Of a stretch of DNA of 64,000 nt, positions 8,238 through 16,445 are shown piece after piece (the stretch's first letter is position 1; every line of letters starts with the position of its first letter). Made by a program: the position numbers and the translations under genes. Under the pieces are notes generated by a model. The model saw nothing but the letters and a program-made list of their open reading frames with translations, made no database searches and was not told where the DNA came from. The DNA is from Tractidigestivibacter sp050946515 (GTDB lineage Bacteria > Actinomycetota > Coriobacteriia > Coriobacteriales > Atopobiaceae), in NCBI RefSeq assembly GCF_050946515.1, contig NZ_JBMNUX010000010.1:23588-87587 (forward strand), in the 5' to 3' direction.

Positions 8238-9295
8238 TGCGCGTCGCCCCCTAGCGGTCCGTTTGGAAAGACGGTGTTGAGCTCGCGGGCCTCGCGAGCA
8301 GCCTCGGGATAGAGCTCCGAAGCCGTGTTCGCCAGCCAAGTTCCCAAAGATCCGCGCCCGCTTTCTCCGTAGCCCTCTTGTAGAAGCACCGTTCCCTCAG
8401 AGAGGGCCAAAAGCAGCTCGTCCTCGCTATAGGGGGTGGCATCAAGCCTCGAGAAAACCCCATCCGGAATCTCTACTTGATGGATGAGCGCTGCGGCAAA
8501 GCCGTTATAGGTTGTCACGAGCTGAAGAATCTGCTCGCGTGCAGCAGGGAAGTCGCGGCGCTTGTAGGCAAGGGCAATGCGCGCAAGCTGCGTCCATGCG
8601 TCGTCGAAGGACCTAAGGGGGTTTATGGCCCGCTCGCGGGCAATGAAGGCATCGAGCCCCGCTTCGTCTTCGAGCTTTGCGTATGCAAGGGCCATCGTGA
8701 AGCGGACATCAGCGGAATCCGCCGGATCTGCCTCGAGGAGCTTTTCTCCAACTTTGATGGTAAAGCGATTGCGACCGCAGATAAGGGACTCTTCTGCCAG
8801 CGAGCCCATCCATCGCAGATAGGGGCGCATGGCAATGTCGCGGGCAAGCGCGGCCCGCTCGACGCTGAGCGATGTGCCAACCTTGCTTCGAAGTTCCTCG
8901 CAGCCTTTGCGCACATCCTCTGCTCCGGCGAGCAAGAACTGGAAATACGGCTCAAAGCCGGCGACGCGGCGAGACTCCTTCATGCGGATGGCGTCGTAGC
9001 AGTTGTGGTCGATGGAGATGGCCTCATCAAGCAGCTTGCTTGCATGGGTGACGAGTTTTGCCGCGTTCTCGCTGTTGGCAAAGGGAAGCTCGTAGTCTAT
9101 GTCAGAAGTTGCCTTAACCACCAGATGGAAGGCACGGTCGGAATTTGTCTGAGGAAGCTTGTCTCGCTCCAGAGCGTAGCGACGGCCAAAGTCCGAGAAG
9201 GCGTGCGCGGCATCGCTTGGGTTTTGCTCGTCAAGCTGGCTGGCGAAGCGCAGCGCAAGGCGCTGGTAGTCCTCTTGTCTTGGGTCGAATGACAC
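8234..9295 (-). CDS. Hypothetical TPR-like helical-repeat protein
   Basis: The product is a soluble protein of 353 residues beginning MSFDPRQEDYQRLALRF. Helical repeats resemble TPR units (DARDIAMRPYL-type helices, RFTMALAYAKLEDEAGLDAF, WTQLARIALAYKRRDFPAA). It shares the ALAYAKLED pattern and length with the gene directly downstream, which starts within this gene's stop codon. The pair is transcribed away from cstA, so the 440-bp AT-rich region at 9296-9738 probably holds divergent promoters. No catalytic motif, signal peptide or transmembrane helix is visible. Identity is unknown. Confidence 0.75.
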   Translation of the reverse strand: MSFDPRQEDYQRLALRFASQLDEQNPSDAAHAFSDFGRRYALERDKLPQTNSDRAFHLVVKATSDIDYELPFANSENAAKLVTHASKLLDEAISIDHNCYDAIRMKESRRVAGFEPYFQFLLAGAEDVRKGCEELRSKVGTSLSVERAALARDIAMRPYLRWMGSLAEESLICGRNRFTIKVGEKLLEADPADSADVRFTMALAYAKLEDEAGLDAFIARERAINPLRSFDDAWTQLARIALAYKRRDFPAAREQILQLVTTYNGFAAALIHQVEIPDGVFSRLDATPYSEDELLLALSEGTVLLQEGYGESGRGSLGTWLANTASELYPEAAREARELNTVFPNGPLGGDAQ

Positions 9296-9738
9296 TGCGC
9301 CTCCTCTATCGCCGATTCTGCGGTCAACGAGCTTTCTTCCATGGTAGCCCGATGGGGTCGCTCATGCCCCCTGAGGTTCCCGAGGGGGCATTCAGAGGCG
9401 CGGACGGTAAGACAAAGTATATTTGTATAGCAGTTGTCGCGTGCGGTAGGAATGCAGCCGCAGACGGTCTAAAAATGTTTCAAAAAGTGCCTAAAACTGT
9501 TAACAGTCAGATAACGGCTGATATTTTGTTGAATATGCGAAAACATGAATTCTATTCGATAATAAAACATCATTTTTAAAGAAAAGCTGAAATATCAGCT
9601 AGATATTCAATTTCAGTTCACGAGGCACCCAAGAAATCTTGAAATCGAAATCCCGAGCTAGACCTACTATTCGACCCACAAGCGCGAAGGCGTGGGAGAA
9701 GCCCACAAACGCGCCGACAGTAAGGAGGTATGACCAAG
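9296..9738. promoter_or_regulatory. Divergent regulatory region with three inverted repeats
   Basis: This AT-rich gap separates the TPR-like pair from cstA and holds no credible gene. It contains TGCCCCCT/AGGGGGCA arms with a 10-bp spacer (9365-9390), the perfect 12-bp palindrome ACTGTTAACAGT (9496-9507), and AGCTGA-AATA-TCAGCT (9585-9600). AAGGAGG at 9721-9727 is the cstA ribosome binding site. The palindromes look like operators, but no consensus I know fits them. Confidence 0.5.
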
Positions 9739-11601
9739 ATGAATGGAATCACGGTAATATTGATAGCGGCGGTGGTCCTCATTATTGGCTACCTCTGCTA
9801 CGGTCGTTGGCTTGCCAATAAGTGGGGCATCGACAAGGACGCCCTCACCCCTGCCGTCCGCATGGAGGATGACAAGAACTTCACTCCCGGCTCTCGCTTC
9901 GCCGTGTTTGCACACCAGTTCTCTTCGATCTGCGGCGCGGGTCCTGTTACCGGCACCATCGTTGCCATGATGTTTGGCTGGCTGCCCGTCCTTCTCTGGG
10001 TTCTTGTCGGCGGCATCTTCTTTGGCGCCGTTCATGACTTTGGCGCCTTGTACGCCTCAATCAAGAACAACGGCAAGTCTTTGGGCCAGTTGGTCGAGAA
10101 GTACATTGGCAAGACCGGCCGCCATATGTTCCTCGCATTCTCCTGGCTGTTCTGCTGCATCGTCATCGCGGCCTTCGTCTCGATGGTCGCGGGCACGTTC
10201 GCTACGACCACGGGCGCTGACGGCGCGGTCGACTTTTCCAAGTCTTATGCTGGCGGCAGCGCAGGCACCATCTCCATCCTTCTGACCTTTGCCGCGATCT
10301 TCTTTGGCTGGGCCTGCCGCAAGTGGAGCCTGCAAGGCGTCTCCAAGTTCGTGCTCGCCATCGCCCTCATCGCCGTCACGTTTGCCGGCGGCATGGCGCT
10401 TCCCATCTACCTCAACACATACGGCTGGATTGCGGTCGTGACGCTTTATCTTGTCTTTGCCTGCTCCATGCCCATCCAGACCCTCAAGACCCCTCGCGAC
10501 TTCCTCACCGCGATCATGATGGTTGCAATGATCATCTGCGCGGTATTGGGCATCATTGCTCTCGGCGTCAACGGTCAGGCCACGATGACTGCGCCCATGG
10601 TCGTAAGCTCTGAGACCCTTGAGGCGCTTGCCGCAAAGGGCAACTACATCTTCCCGGCCCTGTTCGTCTCCGTCGCCTGCGGCGCCCTGTCCGGCTTCCA
10701 TAGCCTGGTCTCCTCTGGCACCTCTTCTAAGCAGATCTCCAACGAGGCTGACGCGCTGCCGGTTGGCTACGGCGCCATGGTGCTCGAGTCCTTCGTCGGC
10801 GTGCTCGCTATCGTCGTCGCCGGCATCATGTTCGGCGACATGAACACCTCCGGCACCGGAGCGCTCAACAATGGCGTCGCTAGCACTCCGTTCCAGATCT
10901 TTGCTGCTGGCGTTGCCCGCGGCATGGAGCTCATGGGGTTCAACGCCACCTTCGCAACAGTCTTCATGACCATGAACGTCTCTGCGCTGGCGCTCACCTC
11001 AGTCGATGCCGTTGCCCGCATCGGTCGTACCTGCTGGCAGGAGTTCTTCTACGAGACTAACGACGCCGCCGCCACTTCCGCGCAGCAGTCAGGCGCACGC
11101 AAGGTCGTCACCAACGTATGGTTTGCCATTGCGGTCACGCTGGCACTGGGCATCGCCCTTTGCTTTGGCGGCTACCTCAACATCTGGCCGCTCTTCGGCG
11201 CGTCAAACCAGCTCTTGGGCGGCATGACCATGATTACGCTGGCAGTCTTCTGCAAGTGCACTGGCCGCAAGGGCTGGATGCTCTACGTGCCCGTTGCCTT
11301 CCTTCTGGTTTGCACCTTCACCTCGCTGGGCATGAGCATCTACAGCTGCTGGACCGCCGTTGCGGCCGACCAGTCGTTTGCCGTCATCGCCACCAAAGGC
11401 TTGCAGCTCGTCGTCGCAATCCTGATCGTGATCCTTGGCCTGATCGTTGCGTCTCGCTGCCTTGGCGAGCTGTTCCACAAGGAGCCCGGCTCGCTTCCCG
11501 ACGAGGAGCCCCAGTGGTCCGAGCTTGGCCGCAAGCACGTAGCTGAGGCCAAGAAGAACGCAGCCGCCGCAGAGGCTAGCTCCGAAAAGCAGACCGCCTA
11601 G
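9739..11601 (+). CDS. cstA: CstA-family peptide/pyruvate transporter
   Basis: This is a polytopic membrane protein of the carbon-starvation CstA family, known for peptide or pyruvate uptake. AAGGAGG sits only 2 nt from the ATG at 9730 but 11 nt from the ATG at 9739, so the latter is chosen (620 residues). The N-terminal helix is followed by the CstA core with FAVFAHQFSSICGAGPVTG, GAVHDFGALYASI, and SGFHSLVSSGTSSKQI, and more than a dozen hydrophobic segments are visible. The C-terminus is a charged Ala/Glu/Lys-rich cytoplasmic tail. A strong terminator follows, so it is probably monocistronic. Substrate cannot be decided from sequence. Confidence 0.9.
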   Translation: MNGITVILIAAVVLIIGYLCYGRWLANKWGIDKDALTPAVRMEDDKNFTPGSRFAVFAHQFSSICGAGPVTGTIVAMMFGWLPVLLWVLVGGIFFGAVHDFGALYASIKNNGKSLGQLVEKYIGKTGRHMFLAFSWLFCCIVIAAFVSMVAGTFATTTGADGAVDFSKSYAGGSAGTISILLTFAAIFFGWACRKWSLQGVSKFVLAIALIAVTFAGGMALPIYLNTYGWIAVVTLYLVFACSMPIQTLKTPRDFLTAIMMVAMIICAVLGIIALGVNGQATMTAPMVVSSETLEALAAKGNYIFPALFVSVACGALSGFHSLVSSGTSSKQISNEADALPVGYGAMVLESFVGVLAIVVAGIMFGDMNTSGTGALNNGVASTPFQIFAAGVARGMELMGFNATFATVFMTMNVSALALTSVDAVARIGRTCWQEFFYETNDAAATSAQQSGARKVVTNVWFAIAVTLALGIALCFGGYLNIWPLFGASNQLLGGMTMITLAVFCKCTGRKGWMLYVPVAFLLVCTFTSLGMSIYSCWTAVAADQSFAVIATKGLQLVVAILIVILGLIVASRCLGELFHKEPGSLPDEEPQWSELGRKHVAEAKKNAAAAEASSEKQTA

Positions 11602-11624
11602 TCCTTCTCAAACAAATTGCTCTT

Positions 11625-11655
11625 GGCGCCCGGCATTGACCGGGCGCCTTTTTGT
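11625..11655 (+). terminator. Intrinsic terminator of cstA
   Basis: GGCGCCCGG and CCGGGCGCC form a perfect 9-bp stem with a 5-nt loop, followed by TTTTTGTT. Confidence 0.9.
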
Positions 11656-11894
11656 TAGCGAGCCAACAAAATGTGATGATAGCGTGTAGAAAAGATGTCG
11701 AAAGTTTTACGCCAAACAACACGGGTACGTGCAACGTTGGGTCACGGGAAGGCCGCTCCGCTTCCTAAAGGGTACCTATTGGGCGTCCTTTTTGAGCGGA
11801 ATTGACTTTCTCATTCTGCTAGAGTGGTCGAGGTTTCGTCAGGGGCTCAGGTTTTCCCAAGCTTCTGGCAATCGCGTTCCTTGAGAGGGCATCA

Positions 11895-11942
11895 AGGGGT
11901 TGACCAACCAACCCCTCAACAGTTGTCGCCATCGGTGGCGAC
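11895..11942 (+). promoter_or_regulatory. Two tandem perfect hairpins in the alcohol dehydrogenase leader
   Basis: AGGGGTTG (11895-11902) pairs with CAACCCCT (11909-11916) across a 6-nt loop. GTCGCCA (11925-11931) pairs with TGGCGAC (11936-11942) across the tetraloop TCGG. Both lie just before the ribosome binding site (TGGAGG at 11951) of the next gene. Neither is followed by a T-tract. They may stabilise the mRNA or mediate post-transcriptional control; this is inference. The surrounding 11656-11961 spacer has no other gene. Confidence 0.6.
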
Positions 11943-11961
11943 CACAGAATTGGAGGATGTT

Positions 11962-13188
11962 ATGGGACGTTTTACTAACCCGCGCGACGTGTACTTTGGT
12001 GAGGGCGCCCGCCATGAGATCAAGAATCTCAAGGGCCACAAGGCCATCATCGTTTCCGGTGGTCACTCCATGCGTCGCGGCGGTTTCCTGCAGGATGTTC
12101 AGTCTGACCTTGAGTCCGCTGGCTTCGAGGTGAAGCTGTTCGAGGGTGTCGAGTCCGATCCTTCCGTCGAGACGGTCATGAAGGGCGCTCAGGCCATGCT
12201 CGACTTCCAGCCTGACTGGATTGTCGCCATCGGCGGCGGCTCCCCGATCGATGCCGCTAAGGCCATGTGGATCAAGTACGAGTATCCTGACTGCACCTTC
12301 GAGGATATGTGCAAGGTCTTCGGCATCCCTGAGCTGCGCAAGAAGGCTCACTTCTGCGCCATCTCCTCTACCTCCGGCACCGGCACCGAGGTCACGGCCT
12401 TCTCGATCATCACTGACTACCAGAAGGGCATCAAGTACCCGATCGCTGACTTCGAGATCACCCCGGATGTCGCCATCGTCGACCCTGAGCTCACCTACTC
12501 CATGCCTGCCAAGCTCTGCGCTCACACCGGCATGGACGCTCTGACCCACTGCCTCGAGGCCTACGTCTCCACCTCCGCCTCTATGTTCACCGACGCCAAC
12601 GCGCTGCATGGCATCCGCGAGATCACCGAGTGGCTGCCCAAGTCTTACACGGGCGACAAGGAGGCCCGCCAGCACATGCACGAGGCTCAGTGCATCGCCG
12701 GCATCGCCTTCTCCTCTGGTCTGCTCGGCATCGTCCACTCCATGGCCCACAAGACCGGCGCCGCCTTCGAGAACGGCCACATCATCCACGGCTGCGCCAA
12801 CGCAATGTATCTGGGCAAGGCCATCCAGTGGAACGCCAAGGACTCCCGTGCTAACGAGCGCTACGCCTACGTGGCCAAGGAGATCCTGCACCTGCCCGGC
12901 GAGACCAACGATCAGCTGGTCGAGAACCTCGTTCAGTTCATCCGCGACATGAACGACACCCTCAACATCCCGCAGGGCATCAAGAACTACGCCAATGGCG
13001 GCATCAAGGCCGACGCCAACAACGAGCCCGTCATGGTCTCCGAGGCCGAGTTCAAGGCCAAGCTCCCGACCATCGCTGCCAACGCCGTTCAGGACGCTTG
13101 CACGCCCGAGAACCCCCGCAAGACCGAGGCCGAGGACTTCGAGAAGATCCTCACCTGCTGCTACTACGACGAGCCGGTCAACTTCTAA
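11962..13188 (+). CDS. Iron-containing alcohol dehydrogenase
   Basis: This is a group III, iron-dependent dehydrogenase of 408 residues that reduces aldehydes to alcohols with NAD(P)H. The start is the ATG at 11962, seven bases after TGGAGG; the longer open frame upstream is leader. Motifs include the nucleotide-binding GGGSPIDAAKA, the STSGTGTEVTAFS segment, and metal-binding His residues in HTGMDALTHCLEAY and the SMAHKTGAAFENGHIIHG region. Codon choice is strongly biased to C-ending codons (AAG, ATC, GCC), suggesting high expression. It could dispose of acetaldehyde made by deoC, encoded just downstream. Ethanol or butanol specificity cannot be read from sequence. Confidence 0.92.
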   Translation: MGRFTNPRDVYFGEGARHEIKNLKGHKAIIVSGGHSMRRGGFLQDVQSDLESAGFEVKLFEGVESDPSVETVMKGAQAMLDFQPDWIVAIGGGSPIDAAKAMWIKYEYPDCTFEDMCKVFGIPELRKKAHFCAISSTSGTGTEVTAFSIITDYQKGIKYPIADFEITPDVAIVDPELTYSMPAKLCAHTGMDALTHCLEAYVSTSASMFTDANALHGIREITEWLPKSYTGDKEARQHMHEAQCIAGIAFSSGLLGIVHSMAHKTGAAFENGHIIHGCANAMYLGKAIQWNAKDSRANERYAYVAKEILHLPGETNDQLVENLVQFIRDMNDTLNIPQGIKNYANGGIKADANNEPVMVSEAEFKAKLPTIAANAVQDACTPENPRKTEAEDFEKILTCCYYDEPVNF

Positions 13189-13212
13189 GCTCTGTCCCGC
13201 TTATCGCTATCA

Positions 13213-13245
13213 AGGCTGGAGCCCAAAAGGACTCCAGCCTTTTTC
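13213..13245 (+). terminator. Intrinsic terminator of the alcohol dehydrogenase gene
   Basis: AGGCTGGAG and CTCCAGCCT form a 9-bp stem with a short loop, followed by TTTTTCT. Confidence 0.9.
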
Positions 13246-13375
13246 TATGCCGGGAGGGGCGCGACCATGCTGCGCGCTCCGCTAGTAACCAAAGACCGAT
13301 TTTGACTCGTGCGGTCGCATGGTGACAGGTACCATTGCCATGGCACTATGAGAGAAGCAAGACACTGGAGGCACT

Positions 13376-14017
13376 ATGGAGCTCAACGCCTATATCGATC
13401 ACACCAACCTGAAGCAGAACGCGACGCGTGCCGACCTTGCGCGGCTGTGCGATGAGGCAGCAAAGTACCACTTTGCGACCGTCTCCATCAACTCATGCTG
13501 GACTTCCTTTGCCGCCCAGCGCCTTGCTGGCACCGGTGTGGGCGTCACCACCTGCATCGGCTTTCCTCTGGGTGCCGCGTCGAGCGCGGCGAAGACCGCC
13601 GAGGCCGCCCAGGCCGTCTCTGATGGCACCTCCGAGATCGATATGGTCGTGAACGTGGGAGCCCTTATCGATGGGGACGACGACTACGTTAAAGATGACA
13701 TCGCGGGCGTCGTGCGCGCTGCCTCAGGCCATCCCGTGAAGGTGATTCTGGAATGCTGCCTGCTCACGGACGAGCAGATCGTGCGTGGCTGCGAGGACGC
13801 GGTTGCCGCCGGAGCGGCGTTCGTGAAGACGTCGACGGGCTTCTCGACGGGCGGCGCGACGGTTCACGACGTGGAGCTCATGCGCAAGACGGTGGGAAGT
13901 CGTGCTCGCGTGAAGGCCGCAGGAGGCATCCACACCCGCGAGGAGGCGCTCGCAATGATAAACGCTGGCGCCGACCGTCTTGGGTGCAGCGCCAGCGTCA
14001 AGATCGTTGAGGGATAA
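13376..14017 (+). CDS. deoC: Deoxyribose-phosphate aldolase
   Basis: This class I aldolase splits 2-deoxyribose-5-phosphate into glyceraldehyde-3-phosphate and acetaldehyde, the last step of deoxynucleoside catabolism. It has 213 residues. The Schiff-base lysine lies in AAFVKTSTGFSTGGAT, with a second active-site lysine in RVKAAGGIHTREEAL and the phosphate-binding ADRLGCSASVKI at the C-terminus. The N-terminus AYIDHTNLKQNAT is typical. The ATG follows CTGGAGG. A 10-bp palindrome, TGCCATGGCA (13336-13345), lies in the upstream region and may be an operator. Its convergent neighbours are the YjjW/YjjI pair. Confidence 0.96.
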   Translation: MELNAYIDHTNLKQNATRADLARLCDEAAKYHFATVSINSCWTSFAAQRLAGTGVGVTTCIGFPLGAASSAAKTAEAAQAVSDGTSEIDMVVNVGALIDGDDDYVKDDIAGVVRAASGHPVKVILECCLLTDEQIVRGCEDAVAAGAAFVKTSTGFSTGGATVHDVELMRKTVGSRARVKAAGGIHTREEALAMINAGADRLGCSASVKIVEG

Positions 14018-14038
14018 GGCTTTAAGGCTCTAAATCGA

Positions 14039-14075
14039 CGGCCCCTCGCCTTATGAGCGAGGGGCCGTTTTTGTC
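14039..14075. terminator. Bidirectional terminator between deoC and yjjW
   Basis: CGGCCCCTCGC pairs with GCGAGGGGCCG, followed by TTTTTGT on the plus strand; the minus strand ends yjjW here as well. Confidence 0.88.
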
Positions 14076-14922
14076 AGCTTACGACGACAGTTCCATAGCC
14101 AAGCTGATGGGCCAGAGACTCGATTGCGTTCATGCGCGAGTCGTCGGGGGAGGGGGCGTTCTCCATCTCGCCACGGACGCCAAAGTGCCTAAAGCGCATC
14201 AGGCGAAGCCGCGTCTTTCCGATGCGCTCGCCAAGCACCCCGGCGGCTCCCTTCACGGCGTCCTCGGGGTCGTTTCGGTCGTTTGTGACAATAACGCGCA
14301 GCTCAACAAGCTTGTCGTGCTCGGAAAGATAGGCGAGGTTCTGACGCACCATGACGCCGTCGGTACCGGTGAGCGACCGGAACCACTTGTCGTCCCAGCA
14401 CTTGAGGTCGAGCATCACGCCGTCGGATATCCCAAGCAGGTACTCGTGCTTCGAGAAGTCTATGGTGCCGTTGGAGTCAATCAGGCATCCCAGCCCAACC
14501 TCGCGGCAGCGCTCGAAGAGCTCGGTCAGGAACTCGGGGTAGAGCATGCACTCGCCGCCCGAGCAGGTCACGCCGCGGATGAAGGGCATGTAGCCGCGCA
14601 CACGCTCGAACGCCTCCTCGGCCGTCATGTGCAGGATGCGCGGAGAGGACCGGTGCTGGCACACGTTGATGCAGGTGTCGCACTTGGTGCATTTGACCGG
14701 GTCCCACTCCACCGCTCCTGCGACAAGGGAGAGCGCCCCCGCAGGGCAAGACTTTACGCATGCCCCGCAGGCAACGCAGAGCCTTTGGGTCTCGGGGTTG
14801 TGGCAGTAGGCGCAGTGAAGGTTGCAGCCCTGCACGAAGATCGAGCAGCGTGCGCCGGGCCCGTCCACGAGCGAGAACGGGATGATGTTGTTTATCGGCA
14901 CGTGAGCGGACACTGGTATCAC
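14074..14922 (-). CDS. yjjW: YjjW-type glycyl-radical enzyme activase (radical SAM)
   Basis: This radical-SAM enzyme uses a [4Fe-4S] cluster and S-adenosylmethionine to install a glycyl radical on its partner. The cluster motif CNLHCAYC (CX3CX2C) lies near residue 33. Two ferredoxin-like clusters follow, CVACGACVKSC and CTKCDTCINVC, an insertion typical of this activase class. SAM-binding GGECMLYPEF comes next. It has 282 residues and starts at a GTG after GGGAGTGGA, 8 bp after the stop of the glycyl-radical enzyme gene it presumably activates. It functions only under anaerobic conditions. Confidence 0.9.
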   Translation of the reverse strand: MIPVSAHVPINNIIPFSLVDGPGARCSIFVQGCNLHCAYCHNPETQRLCVACGACVKSCPAGALSLVAGAVEWDPVKCTKCDTCINVCQHRSSPRILHMTAEEAFERVRGYMPFIRGVTCSGGECMLYPEFLTELFERCREVGLGCLIDSNGTIDFSKHEYLLGISDGVMLDLKCWDDKWFRSLTGTDGVMVRQNLAYLSEHDKLVELRVIVTNDRNDPEDAVKGAAGVLGERIGKTRLRLMRFRHFGVRGEMENAPSPDDSRMNAIESLAHQLGYGTVVVS

Positions 14923-14930
14923 TCCACTCC

Positions 14931-16445
14931 CTACAGGCGAACCTTGCGGTCAGCAAGGTGGTTGGCGCGCCAGTTGCCCTCGCCGTCATGCGAGGTGTCG
15001 GCCAGCACGGCCTCGCCACGTGCGAACTTCTCCATCTCGGAACGCTTTACGAGGAAGCCCGTGATGCGGACGAGGTCGCCGTCGGAGGAGTAGAACGAGA
15101 GGTACTTGTCGTCAATCGCGAATGCGCCCTTCACGACGTCGAGGACGGCGTCGGGGTTCGAGGCGGCCGTGGGCTCGACGGGGAAGATGTCCGAGACGCC
15201 GGCGTTGAAGAAGCGGTGCATGCGTGCGCTGTGGCGGATGTGGTCGTAGAACACCTCGGGCTCGTCGCCAACCTTGATGCGCACGCCCGGCGTGACGCCC
15301 GGCATATCGGCGAAGCCTGCCTGTGCGTGCAGGGTGAAGCGGTTGCCGGCAACCTCGGAGTAGACCGCCGGGAAGGCGAGGACCTGCTCATAGACCTTGC
15401 ACATAATCTTGTCGGCGAGGTCGTTGGCCTCCTCGTCGGTGCCATAGCTGCGGTCGTCGCCCAGCTTGAGAAGCTTCTTCACGCACTCGCTCATGCCTGC
15501 CACGCCAAACATGGCGCAGAAGCGGTCGCGGCTGATGAGCCCCTCCTTGGCGAGGAAGGACGTCTCGAAGAAGTTGGACTTCTCGACGAGGAAGCGGATG
15601 CGGGAGTTCATGTACTCGAGCAGCGCGCCTGTGGCGGAAGGCAGGATGTTGTCCATGAAGTCGTCGACGCTCGACGCCATGTCGGCCAGGTGCGGCAGAA
15701 GCAGGCGGTCAAGGCAGTAGGCGCCGCCGCCCATGGGCAGCACGTTATAGCAGCTCACGACCGTGTAGTCGCCAGGATAGGTCTCGCGATGGATGCGATC
15801 GTTGGCAAAGGCGGGGTTGGCGCACTTGAGCGTGGTGCGCACGGCCAGGCGCGCGAAGTCGTCGGGAGTGATGTCGGGGTCGTACTTGAGGGTGAAGTTA
15901 GGAACGGAGTTCTGCACCTCCTGCTCGACCTCCATCAGCAGGCGGCCAGCGCGTGTTTCCTCGGGTCCGATGTTGGCGTGGCAGTAGCCGCTTGCCACGG
16001 TGCGGTCAATGTAGTTGAGGAAGCGGGTGAGGCGCTGCTTGATCTCGTCGTCGCTCAGACCGTCGAGGTAGGGGTCGAGCATGCGGTCAAGCTGGCCCAC
16101 GTAGACCGGGCGGCTCGTGACGGAGGGGACGTTGTCATAGATCATGGCAAGGTTCCACAGGGCGTCGTCAAGCGTCTTGGCCGGCTCGAGGCGGAGGAAC
16201 TCGCTTCCCTGCTTCAGAAACTTGCCGTAGTCGGGGCAGATGTAGCGCGGACGGTAAGGGGCGTTGCCCTCGCACATGTAGTCAATGCCGCCGTGCTCGA
16301 AGAAGTAGTCCGCCTCCTTGGGACGCTCGATCGGGTCGATGCTGTTCTCGGCCGCCTGGGCCAGATGCAGCAGCTTCTGCTTGTAGGTGAGGTTGCTTGC
16401 CGTGCAGATGTCGTAGAACTCTTGGGTGTTGTCAATGGTCTTCAT
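14931..16445 (-). CDS. yjjI: YjjI-family glycyl-radical enzyme
   Basis: This is a 504-residue glycyl-radical enzyme of the YjjI family, whose substrate I do not know. The C-terminal RITGF motif about 45 residues from the end is the equivalent of the RVxGY glycyl-radical loop. Candidate thiyl-radical cysteines are in VSCYNVLPMGGGAYCL. AAGGAG stands well ahead of the ATG, and the start codon overlaps the stop of the upstream CRP-family gene by one base (TGATG), so the three genes form an operon: regulator, enzyme, activase. In E. coli, yjjW-yjjI also lie next to deoCABD, so the neighbourhood with deoC hints at a role in deoxynucleoside or aldehyde metabolism. Confidence 0.87.
   Translation of the reverse strand: MKTIDNTQEFYDICTASNLTYKQKLLHLAQAAENSIDPIERPKEADYFFEHGGIDYMCEGNAPYRPRYICPDYGKFLKQGSEFLRLEPAKTLDDALWNLAMIYDNVPSVTSRPVYVGQLDRMLDPYLDGLSDDEIKQRLTRFLNYIDRTVASGYCHANIGPEETRAGRLLMEVEQEVQNSVPNFTLKYDPDITPDDFARLAVRTTLKCANPAFANDRIHRETYPGDYTVVSCYNVLPMGGGAYCLDRLLLPHLADMASSVDDFMDNILPSATGALLEYMNSRIRFLVEKSNFFETSFLAKEGLISRDRFCAMFGVAGMSECVKKLLKLGDDRSYGTDEEANDLADKIMCKVYEQVLAFPAVYSEVAGNRFTLHAQAGFADMPGVTPGVRIKVGDEPEVFYDHIRHSARMHRFFNAGVSDIFPVEPTAASNPDAVLDVVKGAFAIDDKYLSFYSSDGDLVRITGFLVKRSEMEKFARGEAVLADTSHDGEGNWRANHLADRKVRL

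Noticed and set aside
11824..11961. N-terminal extension of the iron alcohol dehydrogenase
   Set aside because: The frame is open upstream, but it runs through the two leader hairpins, lacks family similarity and has no ribosome binding site, whereas the ATG at 11962 has one.
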